Positions 1 through 7,631 of a stretch of 19,769 nucleotides of DNA are shown in pieces. Numbering within the stretch: the first letter of the stretch is position 1; each line of letters opens with the position of its first letter. Location: NCBI GenBank assembly GCA_044867925.1, contig JBIOVV010000098.1, positions 1 through 19,769 of the forward strand, read 5' to 3'. The notes under the pieces were generated by a model, which saw nothing but the letters and a program-made list of their open reading frames with translations, was not told the DNA's origin and ran no database searches. The translations under genes were made by a program, and so were the position numbers. Source of the stretch: VRUE01 sp044867925 (GTDB lineage Bacteria; Actinomycetota; Thermoleophilia; Solirubrobacterales; 70-9).

Positions 1-70
1 GGGCCAGTAGGATCAATCGGAGTTTGCTGCGTATTAGGCAGGCTAACCAAGCCAAGAATAGGGAGGCCAC

Positions 71-397
71 ATGAGTGAGGCGCAGACCAAGGACGACGGG
101 GAACTGCTCGACTGGGAGAGTGTACGAGTAAAGCCGCTACCAGTGAGCGGCTTCATGCTTTATCTCGAGGGCATTGCCCCGCGTCCTATGACCGTCAAGC
201 TGGTTCCGCTGCCGATTGGCATCGTTGCTGAGGATTACGCCGGGATAGAGGTACGTGGTTTCAGAAAAGAACCCACCACTGAGGTGGAGACTCCTTGGTC
301 GATACACACTGAGACGAGCAACCTTCCGCATGGGAAGAAGGGCTTCATGTTGAAAGGTGCGACCAAGACGGAGTACATACCGCCGAAAGATAGTTAG
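71..397 (+). CDS. Small hypothetical protein, family not recognised
   Basis: 108-residue protein of unknown function. The ATG start is supported by a GGGAGG Shine-Dalgarno about 4-5 nt upstream (61-66). It has no signal peptide, membrane segment or cysteine. The N-terminal 15 residues are acidic, and residues 20-65 read as alternating hydrophobic strands (VKPLPVSGFMLYLEG, then VKLVPLPIGIVAEDYAGIEV), suggesting a small beta-rich cytoplasmic protein. The C-terminus is basic and polar. Its DNA is visibly less GC-rich than the rest of the window and uses more A/T-ending codons, which would fit recent acquisition. No neighbour is close enough to suggest an operon. I do not assign a function. The start and reading frame are fairly convincing, the role is not. 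Confidence 0.6.
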   Translation: MSEAQTKDDGELLDWESVRVKPLPVSGFMLYLEGIAPRPMTVKLVPLPIGIVAEDYAGIEVRGFRKEPTTEVETPWSIHTETSNLPHGKKGFMLKGATKTEYIPPKDS

Positions 398-441
398 CTG
401 GTTCTCGGCTGCAACGTGAATGCAGCAGTCTCTGTATCGAT

Positions 442-645
442 CTACTGTCGCCGATCCGCGCGGCTGGCGCGGTACTCGTCCAGTTCGCGAAGAAAGGCGA
501 GGACGGATCGGCCCCAGCCCGGAAGTCGAGACGCAACAAAGATCGCCAGTGCGATATAGCTGAAGAGGCTGGCTTCGCCTAGGTAAGGCATGTATTTGAG
601 ATAGCAGCCCCGAGGTTGTGGATAGACCTGCAGAAAAACAGGCAT
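442..645 (-). CDS. Possible small membrane protein (weak)
   Basis: A 67-codon frame whose middle encodes one plausible membrane helix (about residues 26-43, ASLFSYIALAIFVASRLP) followed by a basic amphipathic tail ending RASRADRRQ. That order, hydrophobic helix then positive tail, is what a one-pass small membrane protein would show. Neither the ATG at 645 nor the internal ATG at 591 has a Shine-Dalgarno sequence, and no family is recognised. The frame may equally be open by chance in this AT-richer stretch. Confidence 0.2.
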   Translation of the reverse strand: MPVFLQVYPQPRGCYLKYMPYLGEASLFSYIALAIFVASRLPGWGRSVLAFLRELDEYRASRADRRQ

Positions 646-704
646 TCACGCACGATGTAGCGGGTTGATTTACCTGTGGATAACAAGGCAAAATCTGTGA
701 ATAT
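617..704 (+). other. DnaA-box-like cluster
   Basis: TGTGGATAA at 675-683 is an exact match to the reverse complement of the DnaA box TTATCCACA. TGTGGATAG at 617-625 matches 8 of 9, and TGTGAATAT at 696-704 matches 7 of 9. All three point the same way and lie in the AT-richer gene-poor segment. One exact box can occur by chance; the clustering is the reason to list it. No dnaA, dnaN, parA or plasmid replication gene is visible nearby. Confidence 0.35.
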
Positions 705-795
705 GCAGTCAAATGGCGAGAGTGTTGTCGCTATCGATGTCGTGGAAACGCTTTGCGTATAGCGATTCTCCGGAAATAGCGAGGTCTATCTGGCG

Positions 796-1197
796 CTAGT
801 CAGCCCACCAATCGCGCTGGCCATCGACGTCCTCGCGCGGAGTCTCGCCGAGATTGGGCGCGCCGACCACGAGGATCTCGAGCCCCTCCGCCCCCGCCTC
901 GTAGCCTCGCCACGTACCGGGTGAGACGCGCACCGCGTCCCATTCCTTGAGCTCGACGATCTCGTCGTCGAGCTTCATCCGCCCGCCCCCGCTCAGGACC
1001 ACATACACCTCTTCCTGCTTCTTGTGGGTGTGGCCGTAAGGAAAGCGATAGCCGGGCGGGACGCGCTGGTAGCCCAGGCCGGATTGCTCGAGCTCGAGGG
1101 CCTTGGTCGCCAAGCGGAACTCCAGGTCCGGCGCGCCGTCGAAATTGGACCCGACATCCTCCAGATCCTCCTTGAGGTTCCTGAGCGTGAACGGCAC
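796..1197 (-). CDS. Cupin-domain protein
   Basis: 133-residue single-domain cupin (double-stranded beta-helix), a size typical of cupin_2 proteins. Cupin motif 1 is seen at residues 50-71: G50, then H56 and H58, E62/E63 and the GG after the strand (GYRFPYGHTHKKQEEVYVVL). Motif 2 lies around residues 87-101 (VSPGTWRGYEAG), where the usual third metal-binding histidine is replaced by Arg97, so metal binding may be altered or absent. Substrate is unknown; the fold serves isomerases, dioxygenases and sugar- or ligand-binding proteins. The start is GTG at 1197. A TAGGAT hexamer (plus-strand 1204-1209) ends 6 nt before it, which fits a leaderless promoter; AGGA in the same hexamer could also act as a weak ribosome site. 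It is monocistronic, pointing away from the secreted protein at 1328. Confidence 0.85.
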   Translation of the reverse strand: MPFTLRNLKEDLEDVGSNFDGAPDLEFRLATKALELEQSGLGYQRVPPGYRFPYGHTHKKQEEVYVVLSGGGRMKLDDEIVELKEWDAVRVSPGTWRGYEAGAEGLEILVVGAPNLGETPREDVDGQRDWWAD

Positions 1198-1327
1198 AAC
1201 GCGATCCTAGGGCACCCCTGGCCGGGGTCGCCGCTCTGATCCCTCCGGCGCCGCGGTGCCAGGCGGCGAACCGAGATCTGTGCGCTAGGCTCGCTGCCGT
1301 CAATTTCCGGGAGAGCGGAGGTCGTCC

Positions 1328-2704
1328 ATGAAGGTCCGTTGCGTCATCGCCGCAGTTCTGATCGCCACCTGCAGCGTCGCTCCCGCCAGCGCGGCGCCCT
1401 GGAAGCGGATCACGACCCCTGATGGCTCGAGCACCGACCAGGTCGGCCTCGCGCGCAGCTTCGACGGCGTGCTTCACGTTGCGTGGCACCACCCGACGGG
1501 ACCGAACACCGAGGACCTCAACCACACGGCGATCACGCGGGCCGGAAGGATCGGCGCCACCACCCCGATCCAGAGCGGCTGGACGGGCTTCACGAATACG
1601 GCGCTCGTGGTCGAGCCGGGTGGCCTGCGCGCGTTCTGGGGCGGCTTTCGCACCACGGACCCGAACGATCCCCAGCGCGAAACGAACACCGCGCTTTCGC
1701 CCGATGGCGGCGCCTCGTGGGCGCTCCAGGTAGGGCAGATCAACCCGGGCGGCGCCCAGTCGTATGCCAGCTCGCACGCGGCGACGGTCCGCGGGGACGG
1801 GTCGACGATGCAGGCCTTCGCCGGGACGCTCGGCACCTGGGTTCACGCCGGTCTCTCGCCGGCGGCGCCGAACCACAACTTCATGCAGGGGCTGCAGTAC
1901 GGCAACGATCCGAACCTGGCGACCGACGCGGCGAACCGGACGGTCCTGGCGTGGTACTCCAACGCGACTGGCCGGCTCGGCGTGCTCGCCCAGGACGTCA
2001 ATGCGGACGGCAGCCCCGGCCCCGGCCCGCTGACGATGCCGGGCACGGGCGCGATGAACATCGGCATGCTCGGTCGCACGCCGTTGGTGGCGCGCCGGGG
2101 CGGCGGGTTCTACGTCGCTTACCCGACGCCCGGCGGCGTCCGGGCATGGCGCGTAGGAGCAGGCAAAGCGCCGGTGGTCGCCGGCATCGACGACAGTCCG
2201 GCCGTGGCCATCGCGGCCGCCGGCGATGGACGGATCTGGGTCCTTTGGACAAAGGGCTTCGGCGACCCGGACGTCCTCGCGCGGCGCTCGAACAAAGGCG
2301 CGACGAGGTTCGGCGCGACCGTGAACGCCGGTCACCCACGGGACGCGCTGCAGGCCTACAAGCTCGACGGGAACGTCGTAGGGAATGCACTCGACGTGCT
2401 CGCCAACTTCAACATCGGCACCACGTCGAACGCCGCCACGTCCTACCGCCGGCTGCTGCCCGGCCTCACACTGCAGGCCAACCCCGGCAGGTTGCGCAAG
2501 GGCGAGCAGACCGAGGTGCGCTTCACGGTGCTCGACGCGGGCGACGCCGTGAGCGGCGCGAGAGTCAAAGTCGGGGGCCAGTCGGGCATCACTGACGGCA
2601 GGGGCCGCGTGACGCTGACCCTGCAGTCGAGCCGGGCGGTAAAAGCACGAGCGACGCGCAGCGGCTATGTGGCCGCGACCAAATCGCTCGGGATTCGCCG
2701 CTGA
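1328..2704 (+). CDS. Secreted Asp-box/beta-propeller-like protein with Ig-like tail
   Basis: 458 residues. Residues 1-22 are a signal peptide (MKVR, hydrophobic core, cleavage after ASA before APWK), so the product is exported. The body has features of a sialidase/BNR-type beta-propeller: an Asp-box SPDGGASW at about residues 124-131 and repeated strand patterns with Trp and Gly. No sialidase catalytic arginine triad or Tyr/Glu pair could be assigned, so an enzymatic role is not claimed. The last 85 residues form an Ig-like/carboxypeptidase-regulatory-like module (LRKGEQTEVRFTVLDAG through SGYVAATKS), common at the C-terminus of secreted actinobacterial proteins. The ATG has a CGGAGGT ribosome site. 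The next gene begins 14 bp after the stop, so cotranscription is likely although the functions look unrelated. Confidence 0.75.
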   Translation: MKVRCVIAAVLIATCSVAPASAAPWKRITTPDGSSTDQVGLARSFDGVLHVAWHHPTGPNTEDLNHTAITRAGRIGATTPIQSGWTGFTNTALVVEPGGLRAFWGGFRTTDPNDPQRETNTALSPDGGASWALQVGQINPGGAQSYASSHAATVRGDGSTMQAFAGTLGTWVHAGLSPAAPNHNFMQGLQYGNDPNLATDAANRTVLAWYSNATGRLGVLAQDVNADGSPGPGPLTMPGTGAMNIGMLGRTPLVARRGGGFYVAYPTPGGVRAWRVGAGKAPVVAGIDDSPAVAIAAAGDGRIWVLWTKGFGDPDVLARRSNKGATRFGATVNAGHPRDALQAYKLDGNVVGNALDVLANFNIGTTSNAATSYRRLLPGLTLQANPGRLRKGEQTEVRFTVLDAGDAVSGARVKVGGQSGITDGRGRVTLTLQSSRAVKARATRSGYVAATKSLGIRR

Positions 2705-2718
2705 GGCCCCGGGCGGAG

Positions 2719-3312
2719 TTGGAGGAGTTCCGCGGCTGCGAGGTCGACGATCTCGTCGGCCCTGGGCTCAGGCTGCTGTTCGTCGGCATCAACCCGGGCC
2801 TCTGGACGGCCGCGGTCGGGACCCACTTCGCGCATCCCACCAATCGCTTCTACCCGGCGCTGGCCGCCGCCGGCATCACCGGCTACGAGGTCGATCGGGT
2901 CGCCGGGATGACCGATGCCGACCGTGCGCATCTCGTGGCGCGGGGCGTCGGGATCACCAACCTCGTGCGGGGGGCCACGGCGCGCGCCTCCGAGCTCTCG
3001 CGCGAGGAGCTGTGCGAGGGCGGTGAGCGGCTGTTGCGATTCGTCGCCGATCACCGGCCCAGGGTCGTCGCGATCGCCGGCATCTCCGCCTACCGCGACG
3101 CCTTCGGCGAGCGCGGCGCGGCTTTGGGCCGACAGCCGGACACGCTCGACAGCGCGATCCGCTGGTCCGACGCGGCGCTCTGGGTGGTCCCCAACCCGAG
3201 CGGGCTCAATGCTCACGAGACGGTCGCGACGCTCGCCACCGCCTATGCGGCGCCGGCCGCCGAGGCTGGCGTCATCGCACCAGCCGCGGTCAAGGCGCCG
3301 GGAGGTAGGTGA
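2719..3312 (+). CDS. mug: G:T/U mismatch-specific DNA glycosylase (Mug/TDG family)
   Basis: 197-residue uracil/thymine-DNA glycosylase of the Mug family, which removes uracil or thymine mispaired with guanine and starts base-excision repair. Both family motifs are present. Motif 1 is GINPGLWTA at residues 23-31, with the catalytic-position Asn25, followed by THFAHPTNRFYPAL. Motif 2 is NPSGLNAHE at residues 159-167, which inserts into the DNA helix. The length fits the bacterial family. The start is probably TTG at 2719 with GGGCGGAG just upstream; no better in-frame start is seen. The gene lies 14 bp behind the secreted protein and converges on the reductase gene, with a 23-bp overlap of the two 3' ends (3290-3312). 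The C-terminal 25 residues are Ala/Pro-rich and probably disordered. Confidence 0.9.
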   Translation: MEEFRGCEVDDLVGPGLRLLFVGINPGLWTAAVGTHFAHPTNRFYPALAAAGITGYEVDRVAGMTDADRAHLVARGVGITNLVRGATARASELSREELCEGGERLLRFVADHRPRVVAIAGISAYRDAFGERGAALGRQPDTLDSAIRWSDAALWVVPNPSGLNAHETVATLATAYAAPAAEAGVIAPAAVKAPGGR

Positions 3313-3823
3313 GGAGGACCACCCCGGAATCGAACCGCTTCACGTCGTCGAGCTTCATCCGCACGGTCCCCCTGTCGCCGAGCACGTGGACGTTTCCCTC
3401 GCCCCAGACGAGCGGATTGAGGTAGACCTCGTACTCGTCGACCAGGCCCTTCTCGGCGAGGGCGTAGGCGAACTCGCCGCTCCCGTGCATGAACAGGTCA
3501 CCATCGACCTCCGCCTTCAGCCTCGGGATCGAGTCCTCGAGGTCTCCCTCGAGCAGGGTCGCGTTCCACTCGAGATCGCCGGACAGGGTCTTGGACCCGA
3601 CGTACTTCGGCATCGGGTTGACCATGTCCGCCCATTTGCCCGACTGGCTCGGCCAGTATCCCGCCAGCCCCTCGTAGGTCTTGCGGCCCAGCACCAGCCC
3701 GCCGGATCTCGCCTGGCGCTCGAACGAGCAATCGCCGTGGTCTCCGTCGGCCTGCACCCACTCGCCGACCGGGTCGACGACGCCGTCGACGGTGGCCTGC
3801 GTTGTCGCGATCAGCTTTCCCAT
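3290..3823 (-). CDS. Dihydrofolate reductase/RibD C-terminal family protein
   Basis: 177-residue protein of the RibD_C/DHFR-like family, NADPH-binding reductases widespread in actinobacteria and mostly of unknown substrate. Family features: the N-terminal strand MGKLIATTQATVDGVV, the segment GGLVLGRKTYEGLAGYWP (residues about 41-58), KYVGSKTL near residue 74, and the C-terminal LVDEYEVYLNPLVWGEGN followed by a final strand GVVLLTYL. The length is standard. The ATG at 3823 has a good AAGGAG ribosome site. The family resembles true DHFR in fold, but these proteins usually do not replace FolA, so a folate role is not inferred. The 3' end overlaps the convergent glycosylase gene. The 181 bp upstream (3824-4004) contain no gene and should hold its promoter. 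Confidence 0.88.
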   Translation of the reverse strand: MGKLIATTQATVDGVVDPVGEWVQADGDHGDCSFERQARSGGLVLGRKTYEGLAGYWPSQSGKWADMVNPMPKYVGSKTLSGDLEWNATLLEGDLEDSIPRLKAEVDGDLFMHGSGEFAYALAEKGLVDEYEVYLNPLVWGEGNVHVLGDRGTVRMKLDDVKRFDSGVVLLTYLPAP

Positions 3824-4004
3824 CTCGATTCTCCTTCGGCTGTGGGGCGCTCCCTCGCAGCCCCTCTACCCATGCGACGAATGGGGGAACGCGAATTCGA
3901 CACTTCGGATTCCTATCGATCGGATCGAGCCCGTCGGCCGGCGACGATCTGGTCGAGTCCGAGCGAGAAAGAAGGGCGGGGCCGGTCGGACGGCAGGCGC
4001 CCGG

Positions 4005-5264
4005 CTAAAGGCATCCCATCACGCTCGCCGGGGCTGCGCCGGCCGGGGTGAGGTACCCAGCAGGGCGCCCTTTCACGTAGATCGTCCTGACCGCCGGCCT
4101 GCGCCTGAGGTGGCCGTGGGCGATTTCCCTAGCCGCGGTGAGGATCTCCGATGGCCAGCCCTGACCGTGGAGCGGCAAGGCATTGCCTCGGTAGCCCTTT
4201 TCGCGGACCATCTGCAGGAGAACCGGCCAGTGGCGTGCCGTGGCCATCGCGTCCGCTGCCTCCCGCGCCGCGGCGCCGTCTTCGGCTCGGGCTGCGGACA
4301 GCCAGCGCTGAAGCCAGTTGCAGGCGACCGCTCCTGTCACCGCCTTCGCGAGCATGAAGCGATCGGTGAGGGTGCTTTTACCGCTCTGCAGCGCCGAGGC
4401 ATCGAAGCCCGGGGGGACAGGTACGCCGCGGAGCATCTGCTCGATCTCCGCCGGGCGTGCCGCCGGACGAACGACTTCGGCCGGCATTGCGGCGAGCCAG
4501 GTCTCGACCCCGACGGCCCGCAGAGAGTGCAGCACGGACTCGTATTCCTCTCTGCTTCCCAACGAACCGCTGACTTCGACGAAAACGCTCCCTTGGGGCG
4601 AGAGGACCGTCGCGTAGTTCGGATGCTGCCCGGCGTAGGCGAAGGTGGTCGCCCTCTGGCCGAGGAGAGTCGAGGTCGCGGGCGTGCTGACGTGACAGCA
4701 GGCATGGCCGCTTTCGCGCAGCCTGTCCCGGTAGAAGCGAGCGGGGTGCCAGGCGAGGTTGAGCTGACGACCGCCGGGCCCGTAGAGGCGGTGCTCGTCG
4801 TTCTTGTAGATCAGTTCGCCTTGGTCGACCTCGAAGCTGCGGCCATGGACGATCGACCAGCCGGGCGCGGTGACGAGCAGGCGCGGGTTTGCCTCCGCCA
4901 CCTTGACCGCGGCGGCGGCGAAGCTGGGATGAGCGCCGTCCCTGACGGAATTGACGGGCCCGCCGGAGAGGAGGATCAGCACCGCGACCGCCGCAGCGCA
5001 GGCGAAGCCGCCGAGTCCGAGCGAGGCGCCGCGGTGCCGCGAGAAAGCTCCCCCGCGCTTTGAGCCGCCGGGAGCCGGCGGCTCGCAGGCGATGCGGTCG
5101 CCAACCGGGATCGGCCGCGAAGGAGAGTCGCCGACGGCGATCGCCCGCCGCATGGCGAGGGAGAGCTCCGCATCGGTGATCGCACTCCGCATTGCGGCTG
5201 CGGAGCAGGGGTTGGCCGCCCGCACCCTGGCGAGCCCGTCGTCGTTTCGGCTCTTGCGGATCAT
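4005..5264 (-). CDS. Membrane-anchored anti-sigma-like partner of ECF sigma factor
   Basis: 419 residues, translated in a 4-bp ATGA overlap with the ECF sigma gene, so the two are translationally coupled. Layout: cytoplasmic N-terminus of about 75 residues, one membrane helix at about 81-100 (SLGLGGFACAAAVAVLILLS), and an extracellular domain of over 300 residues. This is the architecture of a transmembrane anti-sigma factor or sigma-associated membrane protein. The N-terminal motif VRAANPCSAAAMRSAITDAE resembles proteins beside ECF factors in Solirubrobacterales. The zinc-binding HxxxCxxC signature of classical ZAS anti-sigma factors is absent. The outer domain contains the pair HACCHVS near residue 200, possibly a disulfide or metal site. 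Function as sigma inhibitor is inferred from position and topology. Downstream, 181 bp separate it from the reductase gene. Confidence 0.7.
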   Translation of the reverse strand: MIRKSRNDDGLARVRAANPCSAAAMRSAITDAELSLAMRRAIAVGDSPSRPIPVGDRIACEPPAPGGSKRGGAFSRHRGASLGLGGFACAAAVAVLILLSGGPVNSVRDGAHPSFAAAAVKVAEANPRLLVTAPGWSIVHGRSFEVDQGELIYKNDEHRLYGPGGRQLNLAWHPARFYRDRLRESGHACCHVSTPATSTLLGQRATTFAYAGQHPNYATVLSPQGSVFVEVSGSLGSREEYESVLHSLRAVGVETWLAAMPAEVVRPAARPAEIEQMLRGVPVPPGFDASALQSGKSTLTDRFMLAKAVTGAVACNWLQRWLSAARAEDGAAAREAADAMATARHWPVLLQMVREKGYRGNALPLHGQGWPSEILTAAREIAHGHLRRRPAVRTIYVKGRPAGYLTPAGAAPASVMGCL

Positions 5265-5866
5265 GGGGCCTCCTCGGCGGTGTCGGAAACCGTGGCGCGG
5301 CCTTCTCGGGGCGAGCGTTCGGCTGCTTCGAGCCGCTTTGCGAGCTTGCGGCGAGCGCGGTGCAAGCGGACCCGGAAGGCGCCGGGAGAGCAGCCGAAGA
5401 CCTCTGCCGCATCGCGGATGTCGAGCCCGTCCCAGGCGACCAGGCGCAGAACCTCGCGCTCTGGCTCGGCGAGGAGGGCGAAGGCGGCCGAGAAGGCGTC
5501 GCGGCGATCGAGCGAATCGGCGGGGTCGGGAACTGACGCGAAGCGGCCGGTCTCCTGGGCGAGGCGCAAGTCGAGGTCGTGGCGGCGACGGGTCGATCGG
5601 TACTGGTTGGCGATGACGTTCGCGGCGATCGCGTACAGCCAGGGCAGCGCGGGCTCGGGAATGCGGTCGCGCCGCCGCCAGGCGACCGCGAAGGCGTCTG
5701 CGACCACGTCCTCGGCCGTCTCCCGGCCGCAGACGCGCCGCATCGAGAAGGCGAGCACATCCGCGTAGTGGTCGCGGAAGCAGCGCTCGAAGCGGTCGCG
5801 GTAGATGTCCGCGACTGCGTTCGGTGGATCGTCAACGGGGAGCATCTGAAGTAGATGTGCGGCCAA
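5261..5866 (-). CDS. ECF-family RNA polymerase sigma factor
   Basis: 201-residue group 4 (ECF) sigma factor, which directs RNA polymerase to a dedicated regulon, probably including its own operon. Sigma region 2 spans about residues 27-95 (FRDHYADVLAFSMRRV, ETAEDVVADAFAVAWRR, then LPWLYAIAANVIANQYR for -10 recognition). Region 4 spans about 130-176 (EPEREVLRLVAWDGLDIRDA, then the helix-turn-helix VFGCSPGAFRVRLHRARRKL for -35 binding). Two starts are possible: TTG at 5866 and ATG at 5845; neither has a Shine-Dalgarno, so a leaderless transcript or the shorter 194-residue form is plausible. The membrane partner overlaps its 3' end by 4 bp. The RTX-like gene starts 62 bp away on the other strand, so it is a natural candidate target. 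Confidence 0.93.
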   Translation of the reverse strand: MAAHLLQMLPVDDPPNAVADIYRDRFERCFRDHYADVLAFSMRRVCGRETAEDVVADAFAVAWRRRDRIPEPALPWLYAIAANVIANQYRSTRRRHDLDLRLAQETGRFASVPDPADSLDRRDAFSAAFALLAEPEREVLRLVAWDGLDIRDAAEVFGCSPGAFRVRLHRARRKLAKRLEAAERSPREGRATVSDTAEEAP

Positions 5867-5883
5867 GCGCGGTTGTTACAGAG

Positions 5884-5900
5884 GGCCCGTCATACGGGCC
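5884..5900. promoter_or_regulatory. Inverted repeat between sigma operon and RTX-like gene
   Basis: GGCCCGT-CAT-ACGGGCC is a perfect 7-bp inverted repeat with a 3-nt spacer in the 62-bp divergent intergenic region. It lies 18 bp before the TTG of the sigma gene and 29 bp before the ATG of the secreted protein. It could be an operator shared by both promoters or a hairpin in a transcript. No regulator is identified. Confidence 0.4.
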
Positions 5901-5928
5901 GGCTCTTGGCGGCGTAAGGTAAGGCCCC

Positions 5929-7614
5929 ATGTCAGGAGGTCTCGGCTCCGCGATCGCTCGTCGCATCTGGCTTGTCTCGCTGCTGGCACTGGCATCCGCC
6001 TTCGTTGCCCCGGCCGGCGCTTCGGCCGACACGACGTGCTCGTACGACAGCGCCGCGGAAGTCCTCTCGGTCAACCTCGGTGCTCCCAACGACTCGGCGA
6101 TCCTCAGCGCCGGCGGAAGCGAAATCCGGGTCAACCAGTCGAGCGGCCCGGTGACCTGTGCCAACGGACCGGCGACCTTTGCCAATACCGAGTTCGTCAG
6201 CATCGGCGGCAGCGCGGGTGCGACCTCGACCTCCGTTTCGATCCATGACGCCACGACCTTTGCCGGCTCGGTCAGTTTCCTGCTCGCCGCCGGCGATTCG
6301 CTCGCCGTCTTTGACTCCCTCTCCACCGCCCATCATCTCGTGATCGGCAACGGGGGCGTCGACAGCGATGGCGATGGCGACAAAGACATCAACTTCATCG
6401 CCAAGCCGGGAGAAATCGCCGCTTTCGGGGGCAACGTGGAAGACACGATCAGCGCTCAGGGCAGTGCCGCGACCGGCGCCGCCCTCACCGGGTCGTCCTT
6501 GAGGCTCGCGGGTGGGCTTGGAAACGACACCCTCGACGGTGGCGAGGCCGGCGATCTGCTCGAAGGCGACGATGGCAATGACGTCCTCCGCGGTCACGGC
6601 GGCAACGACCGCCTGATCGGCGACGCCTTGGTCAACGGCGACGACACGATCGAAGGGGGCGCCGGCATCGACAGGTTCGGGCTTCCGTTCAACGTGACGA
6701 ATCCGCTTACTCTCGACCTGGGCAAGACCACGTCGCAGGAGACGGGCTATGGCAAAGACACGATCTCGGCGATCGAGAACGCGGAAGGGACGGGAGCAGA
6801 CGACGTCCTGATCGGCGACGCCGGCCCCAACGAACTGCAGGGTCTCCCCGGCAACGACTTCATCGAAGGCAAGGGTGGCAACGACGTGCTCGACGGCAGC
6901 ATCGGCACCGACACCGTCTCCTACGCGAACGCTCCCGCGGGGGTTGCGGTGAACCTCGGCGCCGGCACGGCGAGTGGCGGCGACGGCACCGACACCCCGA
7001 CCAACTTCGACAACCTGGCCGGCTCGCGGTTCGCCGACACGCTGACCGGAAGCGCGACCGCAAACGCGATCACGGCGGGGGCCGGGGCCGACGTCGTCCA
7101 AGCGCTCGGAGGCGCCGATCTCGTCAACGTCCGTGACGGAGTCGCCGACAACGCCAGCTGCGGCAGCGAGCTCGACAAAGCCGTCTCCGACCGGCGCAGC
7201 CTCGACACCGTCCAGGCCGACTGCGAGGTTGTCGACGCGCTGCCCGAACCGGGTGGAAGCACCGCGCCAGGTGGAAACGCACCGGGCGACACGCTCGACT
7301 TCCGCCTCAGCGGCAAGCGGACGCAGCGCTTGGTCGAGAAGAAGGCGATCGTAGTGCGGCTTCGCTGCCCGACGGAGCCGTGTACCGCCGCGGTCAAGGC
7401 AGCCGGCAAAATCGCCAAGGTCAAAAAGGTGACCAGGAAGATTCCCGCCGGCGCCGCCAAGACGCTGAAGCTGCACCTCACACCCAAGCAGCGCGATGCA
7501 ATCGAGGAGCGGCTGCTTGCGGGCAAGAAGCCAAAGCTGAAAGTCACGGCCATCGCTACCGACGCCGCCGGCAACAGGGTTCGGCGAACGCTGACAGTGA
7601 CCGGGAAGCTCTAA
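5929..7614 (+). CDS. Secreted RTX-like calcium-binding repeat protein
   Basis: 561 residues. Residues 1-33 are a signal peptide (SAIARRIWLVSLLALASAFVAPAGASA), so it is exported. Two blocks of RTX-type nonapeptides (GGxGxDxLx), which bind Ca2+ and fold as parallel beta-rolls, lie at about residues 194-230 (GGLGNDTLD, GDDGNDVLR, GHGGNDRLI) and 286-325 (GTGADDVLI, GKGGNDVLD), with degenerate copies up to about residue 400. No protease, lipase or haemolysin domain is visible, so it looks like a surface or matrix protein rather than an enzyme. Residues 455-561 form a Lys/Arg-rich domain with a CPTEPC pair and the ending DAAGNRVRRTLTVTG, common in secreted Solirubrobacterales proteins. A TAAGGT hexamer ends 8 nt before the ATG, compatible with a short or leaderless message. 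It is divergent from the ECF sigma operon. Confidence 0.88.
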   Translation: MSGGLGSAIARRIWLVSLLALASAFVAPAGASADTTCSYDSAAEVLSVNLGAPNDSAILSAGGSEIRVNQSSGPVTCANGPATFANTEFVSIGGSAGATSTSVSIHDATTFAGSVSFLLAAGDSLAVFDSLSTAHHLVIGNGGVDSDGDGDKDINFIAKPGEIAAFGGNVEDTISAQGSAATGAALTGSSLRLAGGLGNDTLDGGEAGDLLEGDDGNDVLRGHGGNDRLIGDALVNGDDTIEGGAGIDRFGLPFNVTNPLTLDLGKTTSQETGYGKDTISAIENAEGTGADDVLIGDAGPNELQGLPGNDFIEGKGGNDVLDGSIGTDTVSYANAPAGVAVNLGAGTASGGDGTDTPTNFDNLAGSRFADTLTGSATANAITAGAGADVVQALGGADLVNVRDGVADNASCGSELDKAVSDRRSLDTVQADCEVVDALPEPGGSTAPGGNAPGDTLDFRLSGKRTQRLVEKKAIVVRLRCPTEPCTAAVKAAGKIAKVKKVTRKIPAGAAKTLKLHLTPKQRDAIEERLLAGKKPKLKVTAIATDAAGNRVRRTLTVTGKL

Positions 7615-7631
7615 CCCGCCGCGCCAGGATC

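Larger units (their letters stand above)
398..795. other. AT-richer gene-poor stretch
   Basis: About 400 bp between the small gene ending at 397 and the cupin stop at 796 without a convincing gene. It is poorer in GC than the remainder of the window. Overlapping minus-strand frames are open here (137-712, 345-539, 442-645), but none has a ribosome binding site; only the 442-645 frame looks even remotely protein-like and is listed separately. The right half contains one perfect and two degenerate DnaA boxes in the same orientation. Confidence 0.5.

Noticed and set aside
800..2335. 511-codon open frame on the minus strand
   Set aside because: It runs across the cupin gene in another frame and antisense to the secreted protein; highly Arg/Ala-rich without motifs.
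3681..5063. 460-codon open frame on the plus strand
   Set aside because: Antisense to the anti-sigma-like gene and the reductase start; low-complexity Arg-rich translation.
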